This document shows positions 44,969-56,251 of a stretch of 64,000 nucleotides of DNA, piece after piece. A program made the translations under genes and the position numbers. Source of the DNA: Paraphysoderma sedebokerense (Eukaryota; Blastocladiomycota; Physodermatomycetes; Physodermatales; Physodermataceae); the NCBI GenBank assembly GCA_025602915.1, contig JAHLJZ010000002.1:785864-849863 (forward strand), read 5' to 3'. Below the pieces are notes generated by a model. That model was given only the letters and a program-made list of their open reading frames with translations, was not told where the DNA came from and did not search any database. Each line of letters starts with the position of its first letter. The stretch's first letter is position 1.

Positions 44969-45241
44969 GGGGTTAGATAGTGGATGTGGTAAGTGTGAAT
45001 CCGAGAATGATTGAAAGTGGAGATGCAAAGTGGCCGACGAATTGACTCGAGGTTTGGTTATAAATCAATCGGTAACGTAACGTTGCCAAGTTTTCGGCCG
45101 ATCCAAAGATTCGTAGACTACTTGCTTTTCTCTTTTATTTATACGTTTCTTTCTGGTGTCTCTACGAGATGACCGAATCACCGATGGAATGGTCTCTGCT
45201 GTCTTCTAGTCTTGATATACTGTAATAGAGTGGGTGATTAG

Positions 45242-45247
45242 CACGTG
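45242..45247. promoter_or_regulatory. CACGTG E-box between CX9C protein and kinase
   Basis: Context agCACGTGag, about 275 bp upstream of the CX9C protein start. Confidence 0.3.
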
Positions 45248-45457
45248 AGGAACATTGATTTTCAGCTTTGTGATTTCCGCCATGATAAGCAAATTTCTCG
45301 TCTATCTTCAACATATCGTTGAATTTCTGTACGTCTGACGAGTTACAATAAACGATTCTTCCTGAGAATATATATATTCTTGTACTGTTATTTGATGTTC
45401 TTCACTTGCTGATAACCCATGGTAATAAAGAGCCCAAATATCAAAGAACCCTGACAA

Positions 45458-45474
45458 CACGTGACTAGCACGTG
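45458..45474. promoter_or_regulatory. Paired CACGTG E-boxes upstream of AGC kinase
   Basis: Two sites (45458-45463 and 45469-45474) with starts 11 bp apart, one helical turn, contexts CACGTGAC and CACGTGAT. About 270 bp upstream of the kinase ATG. Confidence 0.45.
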
Positions 45475-45739
45475 ATTAAATTTTCACTTGGAAATTCGCT
45501 CCCTTCTGGAATAGGCCGCCAAAATCCCGGGGCGTCATAAAGTGTCTTTGTATCCACAGATAAAAGATTGACGATTCCATTCCTCTCTCGGATCATCGAC
45601 ATCTCTAGAACGATCACAGATACTCTGGATATCCTGCCTTGGATGGAAATCCTCTCTCTCCTCGATCTTCCATCTTCCCTGCACTACTAACTCCACCGTA
45701 CTTCCGCTTCCTCCCTCCTCGCTTTCATTGCACAAACAA

Positions 45740-48734
45740 ATGTTCTCGAGATTGTCTTCGAAACGGCACAAAAATTCCCATAATAATGAAATACCTTCTT
45801 CCGCACATGATTCAGTCCCGCAAACTGTAGATGATGCAAAGCATACTACTCACAAATCTAGCCACTCCTTTTTCGCAACCTTGGGCTTCTCAAAGCCAAA
45901 GAAAGATGACACTACAATTCATCAACCCGGTTCGACTCCAAATTCTCAAACCGCCTCAACACACTCACAATCTTCAACTTCGTCAAACCTAATATCCCAT
46001 CGAAATGCTCAATCGGTTCCTAATTTTCCTGATTTTGGCGGAACTTCGTCCAGAGATATCGCTCCATTCGAATTGTCCATTCCACCCAGTCAATCTTCCT
46101 CCATGATGGATGTTCATTCAGTTCCAACAATGACTCCTTTGAGACCTTCAATTCCGGTTGACTCGTCTTCGCCGTTTCCGTTAACCGCCCTCACTGATAC
46201 TTCACCCGCATTAGCCAATAATCGAATCATGCAAAATCTTATGCTTCGTCAGTCGGCTGCCGTTCAGCAACAACAGAACCAACAGCAACAGCAACAACCT
46301 CACCGCCCAATTTCGGATAAGGCCTCCCAAAAATCGAGAGTTTCATTGAAAGATGGCAAAATCGATTTATCTAATTTACCGGGTTATTTACTCCGGATAA
46401 GGCAAAATTTTGGAACTTTGAAAAAGCGGGAACCATGCGTCGTTGGTCCCGAACATTTCATCAAAATTAAATTATTAGGGAAAGGTGATGTCGGAAGAGT
46501 GTATCTTGTACGGCGAAAAGGTATGTTGATTTGGTGTTCAAAAACTCTGGCGACATTGATGAAAGTGCTAACGATCGCGAACGGTTGCAGGTACAAATAA
46601 ATTGTACGCCATGAAAGGTAACTTTGCGATATATTTCGAATGAATACGAATAGGATTGTAATACTAAGTTCATGATTGTGTGTTTGCCAGTGTTATCGAA
46701 GCATGAAATGTTGAAACGAGGAAAGATAAAAAGAGTGTTATCAGAGCAAGACGTCTTGGTAATTAGGCTGCATTTCAGACTTTTTGATTTCGTAATTGAT
46801 CTATGAATTAACGAGCGAGTAATATTCGTAGTCTTCATCAAATCACCCATTCATTATTACTTTGTACCATGCCTTCCACACCGAAAAGAATATTTACTTT
46901 TGCATGGAATATTGTTTAGGTGGAGAGTTCTATAGAGCTTTACAAAGTCGACCTGGTAAATGTTTAAGAGAAGAAGAGGCAAGGTTTTATGCTGCTGAGA
47001 TTTTATGTGGTAAGTTGTGCCGGATGAAAGTCGTAGATAGACAAGTTAGTTGGCAGATCTCATTAGTAACTCTATTTCGCACGTTTAAATAGCACTTGAA
47101 TATTTGCATTTAATGGGATTTATTTATCGAGATCTCAAACCCGAAAGTAAGATTCTTCGTCTAGTGATTGTATTTTGTCGCGCGTCTGAATTGCTTACTT
47201 ATCTTTGACTTTGGCTCTAGATATTCTACTTCATCCGTCCGGCCATATTAAACTGACTGATTTCGATCTGTCTCGAAAAGCCGATTCCTTTTATCAACCT
47301 CTCCTTGTTCACAAGTCACATAAATTATTTTCTTCAAAAACATCGTTACATTCAACTACCGACGAGGCCGCACATGGACATATAACCTATTTAACGAACC
47401 CGAAACACTATGCAGTTGATACAGATGGTTGTATCGGTACATTTAGGACAAATTCTTTTGTCGGAACCGAAGAGTATATTTCACCAGAGGTCATCGTGGT
47501 ATGTTAAACTTACAACAAGAATCATTCAAGGTTTATAGCTAACTAAAATATAATCAGGGTAATGGCCACGGCGCACCTGTCGATTGGTGGACGTTAGGCG
47601 TATTATTATTTGAGATGCTGGTGGGTGAATTTTTATTGCAATTTATCCTATTTTATGTGTGTCTGACCATTTTGATTTTGATTCCAGTACGGACGTACAC
47701 CGTTCAAAGGGCCAAATCGCAATGCGACTTTTGTCAATATTCTCAAACGCGAACTAATGTTCCCTCCTCATTCCGTTTACCTAGTCTCTTATACCGTCAA
47801 AACACTTGTTCGAAAATTGCTTATTAAAGATGAATTCAAAAGGCTGGGTTCGAAATCCGGTGCTTCAGAAATCAAATCTCATCCTTGGTTTAAAAGTATT
47901 CAGTGGCCTTTGTTAAGAAATATGAAACCGCCAATAATACCCGGTCCAGCAAAATGGGCCAATGTTCAAGAATGGTTGGCTAACGACGAAACTTTATTGG
48001 CCGAACGGGAGGAAATGATAGATATAGAAACTAGAAAAAGGGAGATCGTTGATTCAAAAGGGGTGGTGAATGTCCAGGAGATACGAAGCGAAGATTTAAG
48101 TAGAGACAAGGCCAAGACAATGGAGATTGACGAAGTTGCACCGACAGTTGAATCATTACTGGCTCAGTCGAACCTCCAGACTCAGAATGCTTCGAACTCG
48201 AATCACCAGCATCAACCCTCATCAACATCTCATCCTCCAAATTCAACGACTAAATCTCCAATTCATCCCCCCATATACCCAACGCCATCATCGCGAACCG
48301 CATCTCCCGTCGAGCCTTCTTATAGTCCGACACCTCACGCAGTTCCATATCCCCCATACCCGCCGACATCACTCTCGAATATCGAATCTGCTGATCCTTC
48401 TGAATCGGTCGCAGCATCTTCTGCAACTAGACAACAAACCTTTGACAACAACAATGAACGTGCATCTATCCACGCCTCACTACAGTTACATCGAGACGGC
48501 AACAATATGATAGGAAACGGAGAAAAATCAATGTTTGGCCGATTAAGCATGGCACGGAAAAGTTTAATGAAATCTATAGCGCAAAAATCTGACGGGTCAC
48601 AAGCTAATGGCAGTCACCACACTGGTGATGAAATGGACGTTGATTCCGTGGACGAGCCTCCAGAAAATCCTTTCGCCGAGTTCAAAAGTTTAACGTTGTT
48701 GCACGGAGACGATGAGTTAGACGAAATTTTATAG
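45740..48734 (+). CDS. AGC protein kinase, Fpk1/Nrc2-type (AGC VIII-like)
   Basis: Ser/Thr kinase resembling yeast flippase kinase Fpk1 and Neurospora NRC-2. A long disordered Ser/Gln-rich N-terminus (with poly-Gln) precedes [20 protein letters not shown] (Gly-rich loop) and [15 protein letters not shown] (catalytic Lys). Then [49 protein letters not shown] (catalytic loop), LTDFDLS, the long insert before [18 protein letters not shown], then [13 protein letters not shown] and [13 protein letters not shown]. The DFG motif is DFD and the activation segment has an ~80-residue insert, both hallmarks of this subfamily. The C-terminal ~300 residues are Pro/Ser-rich. Several introns lie within the kinase domain. 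The Met at 45740 is the first ATG in frame. Confidence 0.93.
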
Positions 48735-49269
48735 TTGCATTCTTTTTCTTGCTCTGCTATACAAACTCGTTACGAGATAGCGGTGTTATGGTGGCTGTTA
48801 AGATTTGCCGAGGACGTGTCAGTAATGAGTTCAGAGCCCGTTGTGGGCTCTAACTTACTTAATACTTTGTCTAGGAATATAATTGTAGCATAATTGAAAA
48901 TGTGAAGTGTATAATTGCTTGTACAGTAATCAAAACGTTGTTTCATTGTAGTTTTGTGAAATTGGGATATTGGCCTTGTTGTCCTCTGAAGGACTGGCAA
49001 CTTGTACAAGTTTAGGGTCTCGCAATTATAGCTTACTATTGTCATATTGGCTTACTCTTACTCGGCGACGCAATAAAGGAAATCATTGTTTCATTGCTTG
49101 ATGTCATCCGCAATCGTCTCTACTCTCGCGACTCGGAGTGTTCCGTGGATGAGGACGGTGCACTCTTGGTAACCGTCACGTGTCAAGCACAACTAATCAA
49201 CCACCCCTTCAATTCCGACATCATAGTGACATTTAGTATTACACAATACAGCCAATCTCAACCTTCCAG
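48735..49269. other. Intergenic between kinase and mL40
   Basis: Two tandem plus-strand genes flank it. No coding-like frame; one CACGTG near mL40. Confidence 0.5.
49177..49182. promoter_or_regulatory. CACGTG E-box upstream of mL40
   Basis: Context gtCACGTGtc, 93 bp upstream of the mL40 ATG. Confidence 0.4.
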
Positions 49270-49806
49270 ATGGCATCACGATACTGCATAAATTCGCTAT
49301 TTATATCGTCCAGTGTATCGCGGCAGATAAAACCACATTCTCCGTTTCTCTCATCCGCGACCGCATCTATTCACTCTTCGTCTTTTCTTTCCGCTAAATC
49401 AAGTCCACAAGCTGCCCAACCTGCCAAAAAGAAAGGCAAAGCAACACACGTAGGTGGAGATTCTCGATATGTTTTGATTAAACAAGTATTATACGATTCC
49501 TCGATAAAACAAGTCCCGTCTCCGTCGGAAGATCAAGTCGATCAGCATACTGTTATTTCGAAAGCGTGGGGGATACTACGGAATGAAGAAAATCTGCGTA
49601 GAGAGGCAGATATGAAGAAGAAATATGAAAGGATGAGAGAAGCGATGTTGGATTTGGAGAAAAGTTATCCTGAATTGTTCGAAAAAGCGATGGAAAAGGA
49701 TAGTGTGGACGAGTCGCTGTATTTTCCTAGATTGATGAAAGCTCCAACAGAGACCCCGGCTACTCAATTGTGGAATTATGATTATACGCCACCAAAGTCG
49801 TCGTAG
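49270..49806 (+). CDS. MRPL40: Mitochondrial ribosomal protein mL40
   Basis: Intronless, 178 residues; large-subunit mitoribosomal protein (yeast Mrpl28). An N-terminal Ser/Arg-rich stretch (MASRYCINSLFISSSVSRQI) serves as presequence. Family landmarks: YVLIKQVLYD, ISKAWGILRNEENLRREADM, KKYERMREAMLDLEKSYPEL, and the C-terminal YFPRLMKAPTETPATQLWNY with DYTPP. Length is normal for the family. It stands alone, in tandem with the kinase. Confidence 0.9.
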   Translation: MASRYCINSLFISSSVSRQIKPHSPFLSSATASIHSSSFLSAKSSPQAAQPAKKKGKATHVGGDSRYVLIKQVLYDSSIKQVPSPSEDQVDQHTVISKAWGILRNEENLRREADMKKKYERMREAMLDLEKSYPELFEKAMEKDSVDESLYFPRLMKAPTETPATQLWNYDYTPPKSS

Positions 49807-50035
49807 GTTATGGTACATTCTGACATTGATTGAGAGTCGTCCTCAAGTATTGGTAGAATACCCAAAATGTGATTATCATGTGTATAATAAATCTATTATT
49901 CAGTCAATCATCGGCGGAAAAAATGACTTATGTTTTACACCATTCTTTATTTCATTTTTCATTTACAACATTTCAATTAGATCAATCTGTACAGATGAAG
50001 ATAAGGTTACAGGCTTGATAGATGCTCAACAGGGA

Positions 50036-50919
50036 TTAACCGGCACAACCACGGCAACTACAAAGTGATAGCAGACAAAGAAATCCATGAGCAATGAGTC
50101 CAAATCTCATGAAAGGAACATATGAACGAAAATTCAATAACATACCCGCAATGTTGACACATTACCACAGTGTCGGCATCCAAGTCTTTTTTCGGTACCC
50201 GACAAATACAAGCAGTCCCGAAGTTTGTGTCCCTAGCTTGTATACATCGAAGACAGCACAAATTTTCGTATCCAGGCTGCCGAGAAATCAATGAAGAAGA
50301 ATAGCCAGTTAGATCAGACATTCAACTTTCCAACACAATGGATCGAGCGGCAACGACAACACACCTTCTTCCACTTAGCAATCAAATTGGCATCCCCGTA
50401 ACCTTCTTTCAATAACCAATCATAGAGTTGTCGACTGATAGCTTTTCGTTTGTAATATAATTCATACACATAACGAGATCTCTGATGATGTAGCCGAAAG
50501 ATGGGCCATAATGACTCGACCTTTCTTTTACCTTCGTCGGGCTCATTTTCGGCTATCGGCACGAAAGGAAAGGCAACGGCAACATGAAAGAAGAAGAAAC
50601 AAGTGCATTAAAGGTCAGTCAGTTTTAATGGGTGGGCAGGTAAATAAAGTGAGTAAAGGGGAATCTTGTTGGCAGCATTCCAAATTGAAGGCCACTTTCC
50701 AGTTGTGGGCAATAGGTTTTAAAAGCCACTTTCCTCTCAGCATAGTTTTCGCTTGTGCTGTTATTGCCTTGATGAAAGAAAAGAATCTCCAAAAATTCAT
50801 CGCTAATCGGATCAGAACGAACCTTCTCTCATCTTCTGCTCAAACTCTTTCAAAGTCGGCTCAATTTCATCAAATCCTTCTGGCGGTCTTTTTGAACGAC
50901 TTGTCTTGATTTTCGGCAT
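50036..50919 (-). CDS. BUD31: BUD31 / G10 splicing factor
   Basis: Highly conserved spliceosome (Bact complex) protein. Reconstructed exons read [80 protein letters not shown], then [32 protein letters not shown] and the end CGCRGCAG. All zinc-binding cysteines ([24 protein letters not shown]) are present. Length about 145 residues, as in other species. At least three introns; the last exon holds only a few residues. CACGTG lies about 125 bp upstream. Confidence 0.96.
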
Positions 50920-51043
50920 CGTTTGCTACTGTATGACTGGACTTTGAAGTGATTGAGTGTGACCTCTGACGAGGTATTCAGGTTTCGAGAATAGATTCCA
51001 GAGACCACCGTCCAAACAGAGAGGTCCATAAGGAAACCCAAGT

Positions 51044-51049
51044 CACGTG
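51044..51049. promoter_or_regulatory. CACGTG E-box upstream of BUD31
   Basis: Context gtCACGTGct, about 125 bp upstream of the BUD31 start, in the gap to the isomerase stop. Confidence 0.4.
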
Positions 51050-51183
51050 CTTAAATTAATAACGCGGGCTGGTAGAATTTGGGGAGAGTTTTATTCTATT
51101 TTTTACACACAATGCGAAAAGTAATAATACAATGAACATATCGAAAAATCAATAAAGTTGTACAATGCTATAAATGAAACTAT

Positions 51184-52121
51184 CTAAACTGGCTTAGGGA
51201 AATCTGGTTGATTTTCGGGAGATGCGTCTATGACGACTTTGAGGGTCACCAAATGTTTATGGATTCTTTCAATGTTTGGATATTTTGACATGTCAACGTT
51301 GAATCTACCGATTGCGATGGTGAGCGAGCATAACTATGAATCAAATCAGTCATTCTTAGCGATGTTAGAACTTACCGGTTTGCATTGTAAACTTGAGGGA
51401 CCAAGCAAACATCAGCCATGGTCATCTCGTTTCCGATACAATAACCTGATTGAGGGTTGCTATATTTTGCTAAAATCTTCTCAAGAGCATTGAATCCCTC
51501 CGTGATGACCCATTTTCCCCATTCAGCTCTTTTATCAGCCTCATCGGAGTAACGTTGAAGGACTCGAAGATTTTGAACTGGCTGTATATCAGCTGCAATT
51601 TGATTAACTATCGCTCGAACCTACGATGGAATGTCCGTTTATAAAAGGAACGCCGGGGAAATAGAACACGGTCCTAATTACATACAATGGCGCGGAGATG
51701 AGGATCTTTTGGAAGAAGTGCTTTCTCCGATCTTGTTTCTTCTAAATCTAAATGAGTTAACAAACTTTAGCATCGGAAGTGTTCATACATTCGTTAAAAT
51801 TAAATTAGATAATCGTACACTCAATAATCGCAATCGATTGAATCAAGACATGGCCGTCAATTTCAAGTGATGGCACCACTTTGTTGGGATTAAATTTACT
51901 GTACTCTTCGCTTTTCTGTCGTAATTGCAGATATGAATTGATCAGCTCATTATTGTTCTTCGCAATCCGTTAGAATTGCGGAATATGTCAAGTGTTCATA
52001 CCTGCTCATTCTTAAGTAAATTGACCGGCTTGGAAGTATAGCTGATCCCCTTATAGTTCAATGCAATTCGAACTCTCCAGGAGCAGCTACTTCTGTAATA
52101 AGTGTGTAAAGTTACGGACAT
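51184..52121 (-). CDS. MAAI: Maleylacetoacetate isomerase (zeta-class GST)
   Basis: Catalyses glutathione-dependent isomerisation of maleylacetoacetate in tyrosine/phenylalanine catabolism. Starts [31 protein letters not shown] is the zeta-class catalytic Ser/Cys signature. Then [34 protein letters not shown] (cis-Pro GSH site), QSIAIIEYLEETR, the C-terminal helical domain with [20 protein letters not shown], the [18 protein letters not shown] block, and end [15 protein letters not shown]. Four or five exons. About 215 residues, normal for the family. Shares a 144-bp divergent promoter with PIG-Y. Confidence 0.94.
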
Positions 52122-52265
52122 ACTTTCGAAGTGTTTCAAGTGATTTGAATATACTTGTGAGCGGGGAGTCGGAGATTAGAGAGCGCTTGTTTATTTCAGC
52201 AATCTCATTCCGGACCTCGCCACTCGCCTCCGATACCTTTCCTGTCTTCATTAAGGCCCCATTAT

Positions 52266-52709
52266 ATGAATACTTCTCCTGAATCAGCAAATACCCATGC
52301 CCACTATCGAAACCGGACGCAGTATTATTCTTCCTCGGAGTTGATCAATGACAAGACTCATGTTTACGGATGGTTGCTTCTCATTACGAGCGCCTTCACG
52401 TTTGTTGGTGGTCTTTACAGTACTGTAATCAGTAAATGGATGCCGTATACTGGTATTGAGGTGTGTCTGTTTCCAGTTGGATAAGGTTCGGTAGATCGAT
52501 TCATGTATTAAGCAGCCATTCAATCATAGATTTTAGATCTCATCAAACGCGACGAGTACTATTGCTATTTAGTCCCATTAACTTTGCCGGTGACAATTGC
52601 TTTCATACATCTCAACTGGTTAGGCATGAAGTTATTTCGACATTCTCCAGGGATGAATACTAGTAACTCTGCGTTGAAAGCAAAACGAACGATGAAGAAA
52701 ACGGAGTAG
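52266..52709 (+). CDS. PIGY: PIG-Y, subunit of the GPI-GlcNAc transferase
   Basis: Small two-TM accessory subunit of the ER complex making GlcNAc-PI, the first GPI intermediate. Exon 1 (52266-52460) encodes a hydrophilic N-terminus and TM1 (VYGWLLLITSAFTFVGGLY). A GTGTGT donor splices in phase 0 to ILDLIKRDEYYCYLVPLTLP. The second TM and end VTIAFIHLNWLGMKLFRH match the conserved C-terminus of human PIG-Y (IPV...W.WMGIKLFRHN). A basic tail KAKRTMKKTE extends it. About 120 residues, longer than the 71-residue human protein. Confidence 0.82.
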
Positions 52710-52789
52710 AATATCGCAATATAATGTGTAGAATTGTGTGGTATAATATTTGTATATACAAAATAGAACAGCTATAATATTCAACCCGA

Positions 52790-54085
52790 TTATTTTGCAG
52801 GCGAAACTTTCGTCATCCAAGAATCCAACAAATATTTCACTGAACTGCGCACAACTTGTCTTTTCCATTCCGCTCCCGCAGGTAATCCTTCGTCGACGAT
52901 AATACTTTGAGAAAAAGTGTGAAGCCGAACAGAATTTACAAGGCTTTTTGAAGCTTCAGCAGTTGTCTCTAAGAGAGGAGAGGATTTGGATGACACGATG
53001 GAATAGAATTGCAAAAGCTTGACCGGTTCTGCGGCGATATAGAAAGGGAATACTGTCAGAAACAGATTGACTTTGGCTACTGAAGCCGGTTCATTCCCAT
53101 AGTCGGTTTCCAGTTTAGAATGTAAAGCCTATTGAATGCACAGAATTAGCGGCAGCTTTAGAGAATAAGTATCTGTGGGACCGTACAAACCTTAGCTTGG
53201 ATCATCGCTTCCTCGACGGTACTCATGACAGGTACATTAACTACAGCGCTGGAACTTAGATTCGTTCGAACATCTACTTCCATTTCCTTCTTCTTTTTCT
53301 TCGAAACCAAGCTTATAGCATCGTATATATCACGTTCGAAGTCCGGAATGGCGATATTAGGCGTGGCAAAATGTACTGTTAAAGAAGATCCAGATCCCTT
53401 TGGGAATGTAGAAGACGTTGGCGAAATGGGTGGCGCGATTGTGTCGATAATATTTGTGGTGATGGAAGAAGTCAAAGTACCTTTGTTTTAAAAAATAACG
53501 GTCATTCTCAGCTTGCCAATTAATTATACTCCACTTCGTTAAATTATTTGTAAGAGACGAAAAAAATAAACCAAACAAACCTAAATCCTCAAGATGAAGG
53601 GATTTAGCTAACCCTTTTACGTTTTCGTTATTAGTTACTGCTTTTACGCTATTCCATATCCCACCGAATGCAGTCAAGCCTGACCATCCATTCTGCTCTT
53701 CAATTTTTTCCTTCGTCAATGAAGATGTTTTTTGAGAAGCTGCTCCAATACTTGATTGATTATTTGTAGGTTCACTTGTTTGCTGCTGAGGAACTTGTTT
53801 AATATCGGCGGCCTGATGTTGGATTGTGGCAGGCTGAGAATTGACAGCGATTTGAGCTGGAGCACTAACAGGTTCAGAGCTACTCTCTGGTTTACTCAAT
53901 TGATCGAGAAAGTCAAGAACGGACTGTGCATTCGTCGTTTGACTACTGTCCACGGTCGATGGGGGCTTTGCATTTGTGGTGGTCGTATTTGCTGAAGTGA
54001 GATTTTCCAGAGACTCAAGAAAATTCAAGACGTCTCTTGAGTCGGTTTGGGGCTTGTTATCATTGCTTGATGCGGCAGAAGACAT
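52790..54085 (-). CDS. MTC1: MTC1-like (maintenance of telomere capping 1)
   Basis: Fungal Mtc1 is a poorly understood cytosolic/COPI-associated protein. Met at 54085 gives MSSAASSNDNKPQTDSRDVL, then two similar short motifs (VLNFLESLENL, VLDFLDQLSKP), a Gln/Ser-rich linker and GWSGLTAFGGIWNSVKAVTN, the G-W...W hallmark. Later exons give FERDIYDAISLVSKKKKKEM, VNVPVMSTVEEAMIQAK, FLTVFPFYIAAEPVKLLQFY and WKRQVVRSSVKYLLDSW near the end. Three or four exons. Assignment rests on order and spacing of these motifs, remembered from the fungal family. Confidence 0.75.
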
Positions 54086-54321
54086 GTTCAATCTGGCACA
54101 ACTTCGGCTTGGTAGAATCGAAGCAGAAGATGACCAAGGGAGGACGCGTGAGCACGATGATAGTAACAAGTTGGTCCAAGGGAGTACGAAGGGCTTTATT
54201 TTTCATCAATAAATCAAAATACTTTATTTTAGGAACAATGAATTTAGCAGCAGCAAGCTTATTTATTCTGGGGGCGGTCCACGGTAGCGCTGTAAAATTC
54301 ATTGAAGGTTAATGAGTACTC

Positions 54322-55764
54322 TTAGGTAGACGGTAAAACTGATGGAAAACTCACCAGTCTCCCTTTTCCCTTGACTACTCTACCCTCTCTATCTTTTCTG
54401 ACCCATTCACGTTCTTCCTGGTACCCGCCCCAGCGGCCACGCCCATTGCGATACCCTCCTCGGCCCCGGTAACCGTAACCTCTTTGGGCGGGTTCGCCTC
54501 TATTGTTGCTTAATCCGTCACGATTTACAGGTGGAGACGGTGATGGAGACCGAGGAGGTGATGCGTCGTCTTTTAGGTGCTTCGGAGTACGAGATCGCCC
54601 TCGAGACGGCGATCTGGAATTCTTAGCTTGATCAGATTCCGCATCGGAGTGGGAACCTTCAGTTTCGGAAGAGTTATGTCTACTCTTAGACTTCTTACTC
54701 TTTCGCTTTTTGTCTTTTCTTTCTTTCTTCTTTTTCTTCTTCCGTCGACGTCGTTCTTCCTCTGATGAGGATGAAGATTCGTCTTCGCTAGCACTATCAG
54801 ACAGTTCTGATGAGGAGGAATCCCTTCGTCCTTTGGACCTCTTTTTCCTTTTCTTTCGTTTCTTCCTTTCAGCCTCCTCACTATCACTTTCAGAGCCATC
54901 CACCGCCGTTTTCGCTTCGTCTTTCGATTTCTTGTCCTTTCCGGCAGGCATTCGAAACTCGTACTCTCCACAATGCGAAATCACGACTGGTTCAATCGGG
55001 CGATCTCTACTGTCCGTCGGTTGATCTTCTATTTCTCGAACGATGTCAAAACCAGCAACAACTCGACCAAAGACAACATGCTTGCCATCGAGGTGTGGTG
55101 TAGGTTTGCAAGTAATGAAAAATTGTGAAGATCCGGTATCTGGCCCTCGATTCGCCATAGACAGAACGAATTCATCGTGTTTCAACTTTGAAATAAGTTG
55201 TTAAATATTAATTCAGATATTCTGCAAAAATAAATTTTGAACCTTAAAATTCTCATCTTCAAGAGTCCTTCCATAAATAGACTCTCCTCCCGTACCATCT
55301 GCATTCACAAAATCACCACCCTAATAACAATGCAGAGTAAGTACAAACTATACTCGGCTCATTCGATGAAAGAGTCGATCATACCTGAATCATAAAATTT
55401 TTGATTACCCTATGGAAAGCAGTACCCTTATAGTGTAAAGGTTTTCCACATATCTGTCCTATACCTTTCTCGCCTGAATTCAAAGTTATTGTCAGCGCAA
55501 CTTATTTACCCAAATGGTTGGTTTCATGATCATTTTCATAGAAGGGATTCACAAACCAGTAATCAAGCACCGAAAATTTTCTGCCGTCTTAGGAGTAATA
55601 TTGGCAAATAACTCAATTGTAATACGACCGGCTGCATTGAAATTTAACAACAGTTATGAGTGTTCGGATGAGTGGTCGAAGACGCTCCATCTGAAAGAAA
55701 AATATTTACCAGGTCGATTACCGATAGTAATATCCAGAAACACCCTAGGATTGACAACTTTCAT
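54322..55764 (-). CDS. Cyclophilin with RS/Lys-rich tail (PPIG/CYP63-like)
   Basis: Peptidyl-prolyl isomerase of the nuclear-speckle type. Start [20 protein letters not shown], then [20 protein letters not shown]. Active-site sequence [15 protein letters not shown] (Arg, Phe, Gln present), [20 protein letters not shown] and [14 protein letters not shown]. The cyclosporin-contacting Trp of CypA is His here, as in PPIG-type proteins. After about 170 residues comes a 230-residue tail: acidic/Ser patches, KKRKKRKK-type blocks, [11 protein letters not shown], then [20 protein letters not shown]. Five exons or more. A strong GC hairpin lies about 60-76 bp upstream. Confidence 0.92.
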
Positions 55765-55823
55765 GATAAATTGTGGACAAGGATCGGAGTTGGAGAAGTA
55801 TAAATACCAGTGATATGTGGCCA

Positions 55824-55840
55824 GCGGGCAAGAGGCCCGC
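55824..55840. promoter_or_regulatory. GC-rich hairpin upstream of cyclophilin
   Basis: Perfect 6-bp arms GCGGGC and GCCCGC with a 5-nt AAGAG loop, in otherwise AT-rich DNA. It lies in the probable 5' UTR or promoter of the leftward cyclophilin gene. Function unknown. Confidence 0.4.
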
Positions 55841-56184
55841 AAAAGATTCTAACACGGGTGGCCGAATGGTCGGGGGGGTGAATTGGATCGGCAGACTTTT
55901 AATACCTCCATTAGTATTTATTGATAGACTCAAACGATCCTTGAGATTGTATTGACTCGATGTCTTTTAATGAATTACACAGAACAAAAATTTCAGAAAC
56001 CAAAAGGAAGCAGCTCTGGATTTTCAACGCTCAGTATGTGATCGTTTGGGTATTCGCTCGGTATTTTCAATGGAACAAAGTTTTAACATAATCAAGTATG
56101 AATTGAATGCGCATTCAAATTGCGATTTAAATATGTATTACATCTAATTTTTAACTTTCTTTCGATCTTTAACGGCGGAAGTAA

Positions 56185-56190
56185 CACGTG
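56185..56190. promoter_or_regulatory. CACGTG E-box upstream of GPN2
   Basis: Context aaCACGTGat, 67 bp upstream of the GPN2 ATG. Confidence 0.4.
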
Positions 56191-56251
56191 ATGTGCGCTT
56201 CTTTCAATTTCGCCATGGTTAGCTGGCCTTCGGATGAAGAGAAAAACCATA

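Larger units (their letters stand above)
44969..45739. other. Divergent promoter of CX9C protein and AGC kinase
   Basis: 771 bp, no coding-like frame. Contains three CACGTG sites. The last 200 bp are pyrimidine-rich (CTCTC, TCCTC), typical of a fungal 5' UTR before the kinase ATG. Confidence 0.5.
55765..56251. other. Divergent promoter of cyclophilin and GPN2
   Basis: 487 bp without a coding-like frame. Contains a GC hairpin, a GGGGGGG run and one CACGTG. A piece resembling a tRNA A-box (GTGGCCGAATGG) has no B-box partner. Confidence 0.5.

Noticed and set aside
54577-55103. Plus-strand ORFs rich in Phe/Ser/Leu over the cyclophilin gene
   Set aside because: They are complements of the Lys/Arg/Ser-rich tail.
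55860-55900. GTGGCCGAATGG resembling a Ser/Leu tRNA A box
   Set aside because: No B box (GGTTCGAxTCC) follows at a suitable distance and no acceptor stem pairs; a G-run breaks the D-arm.
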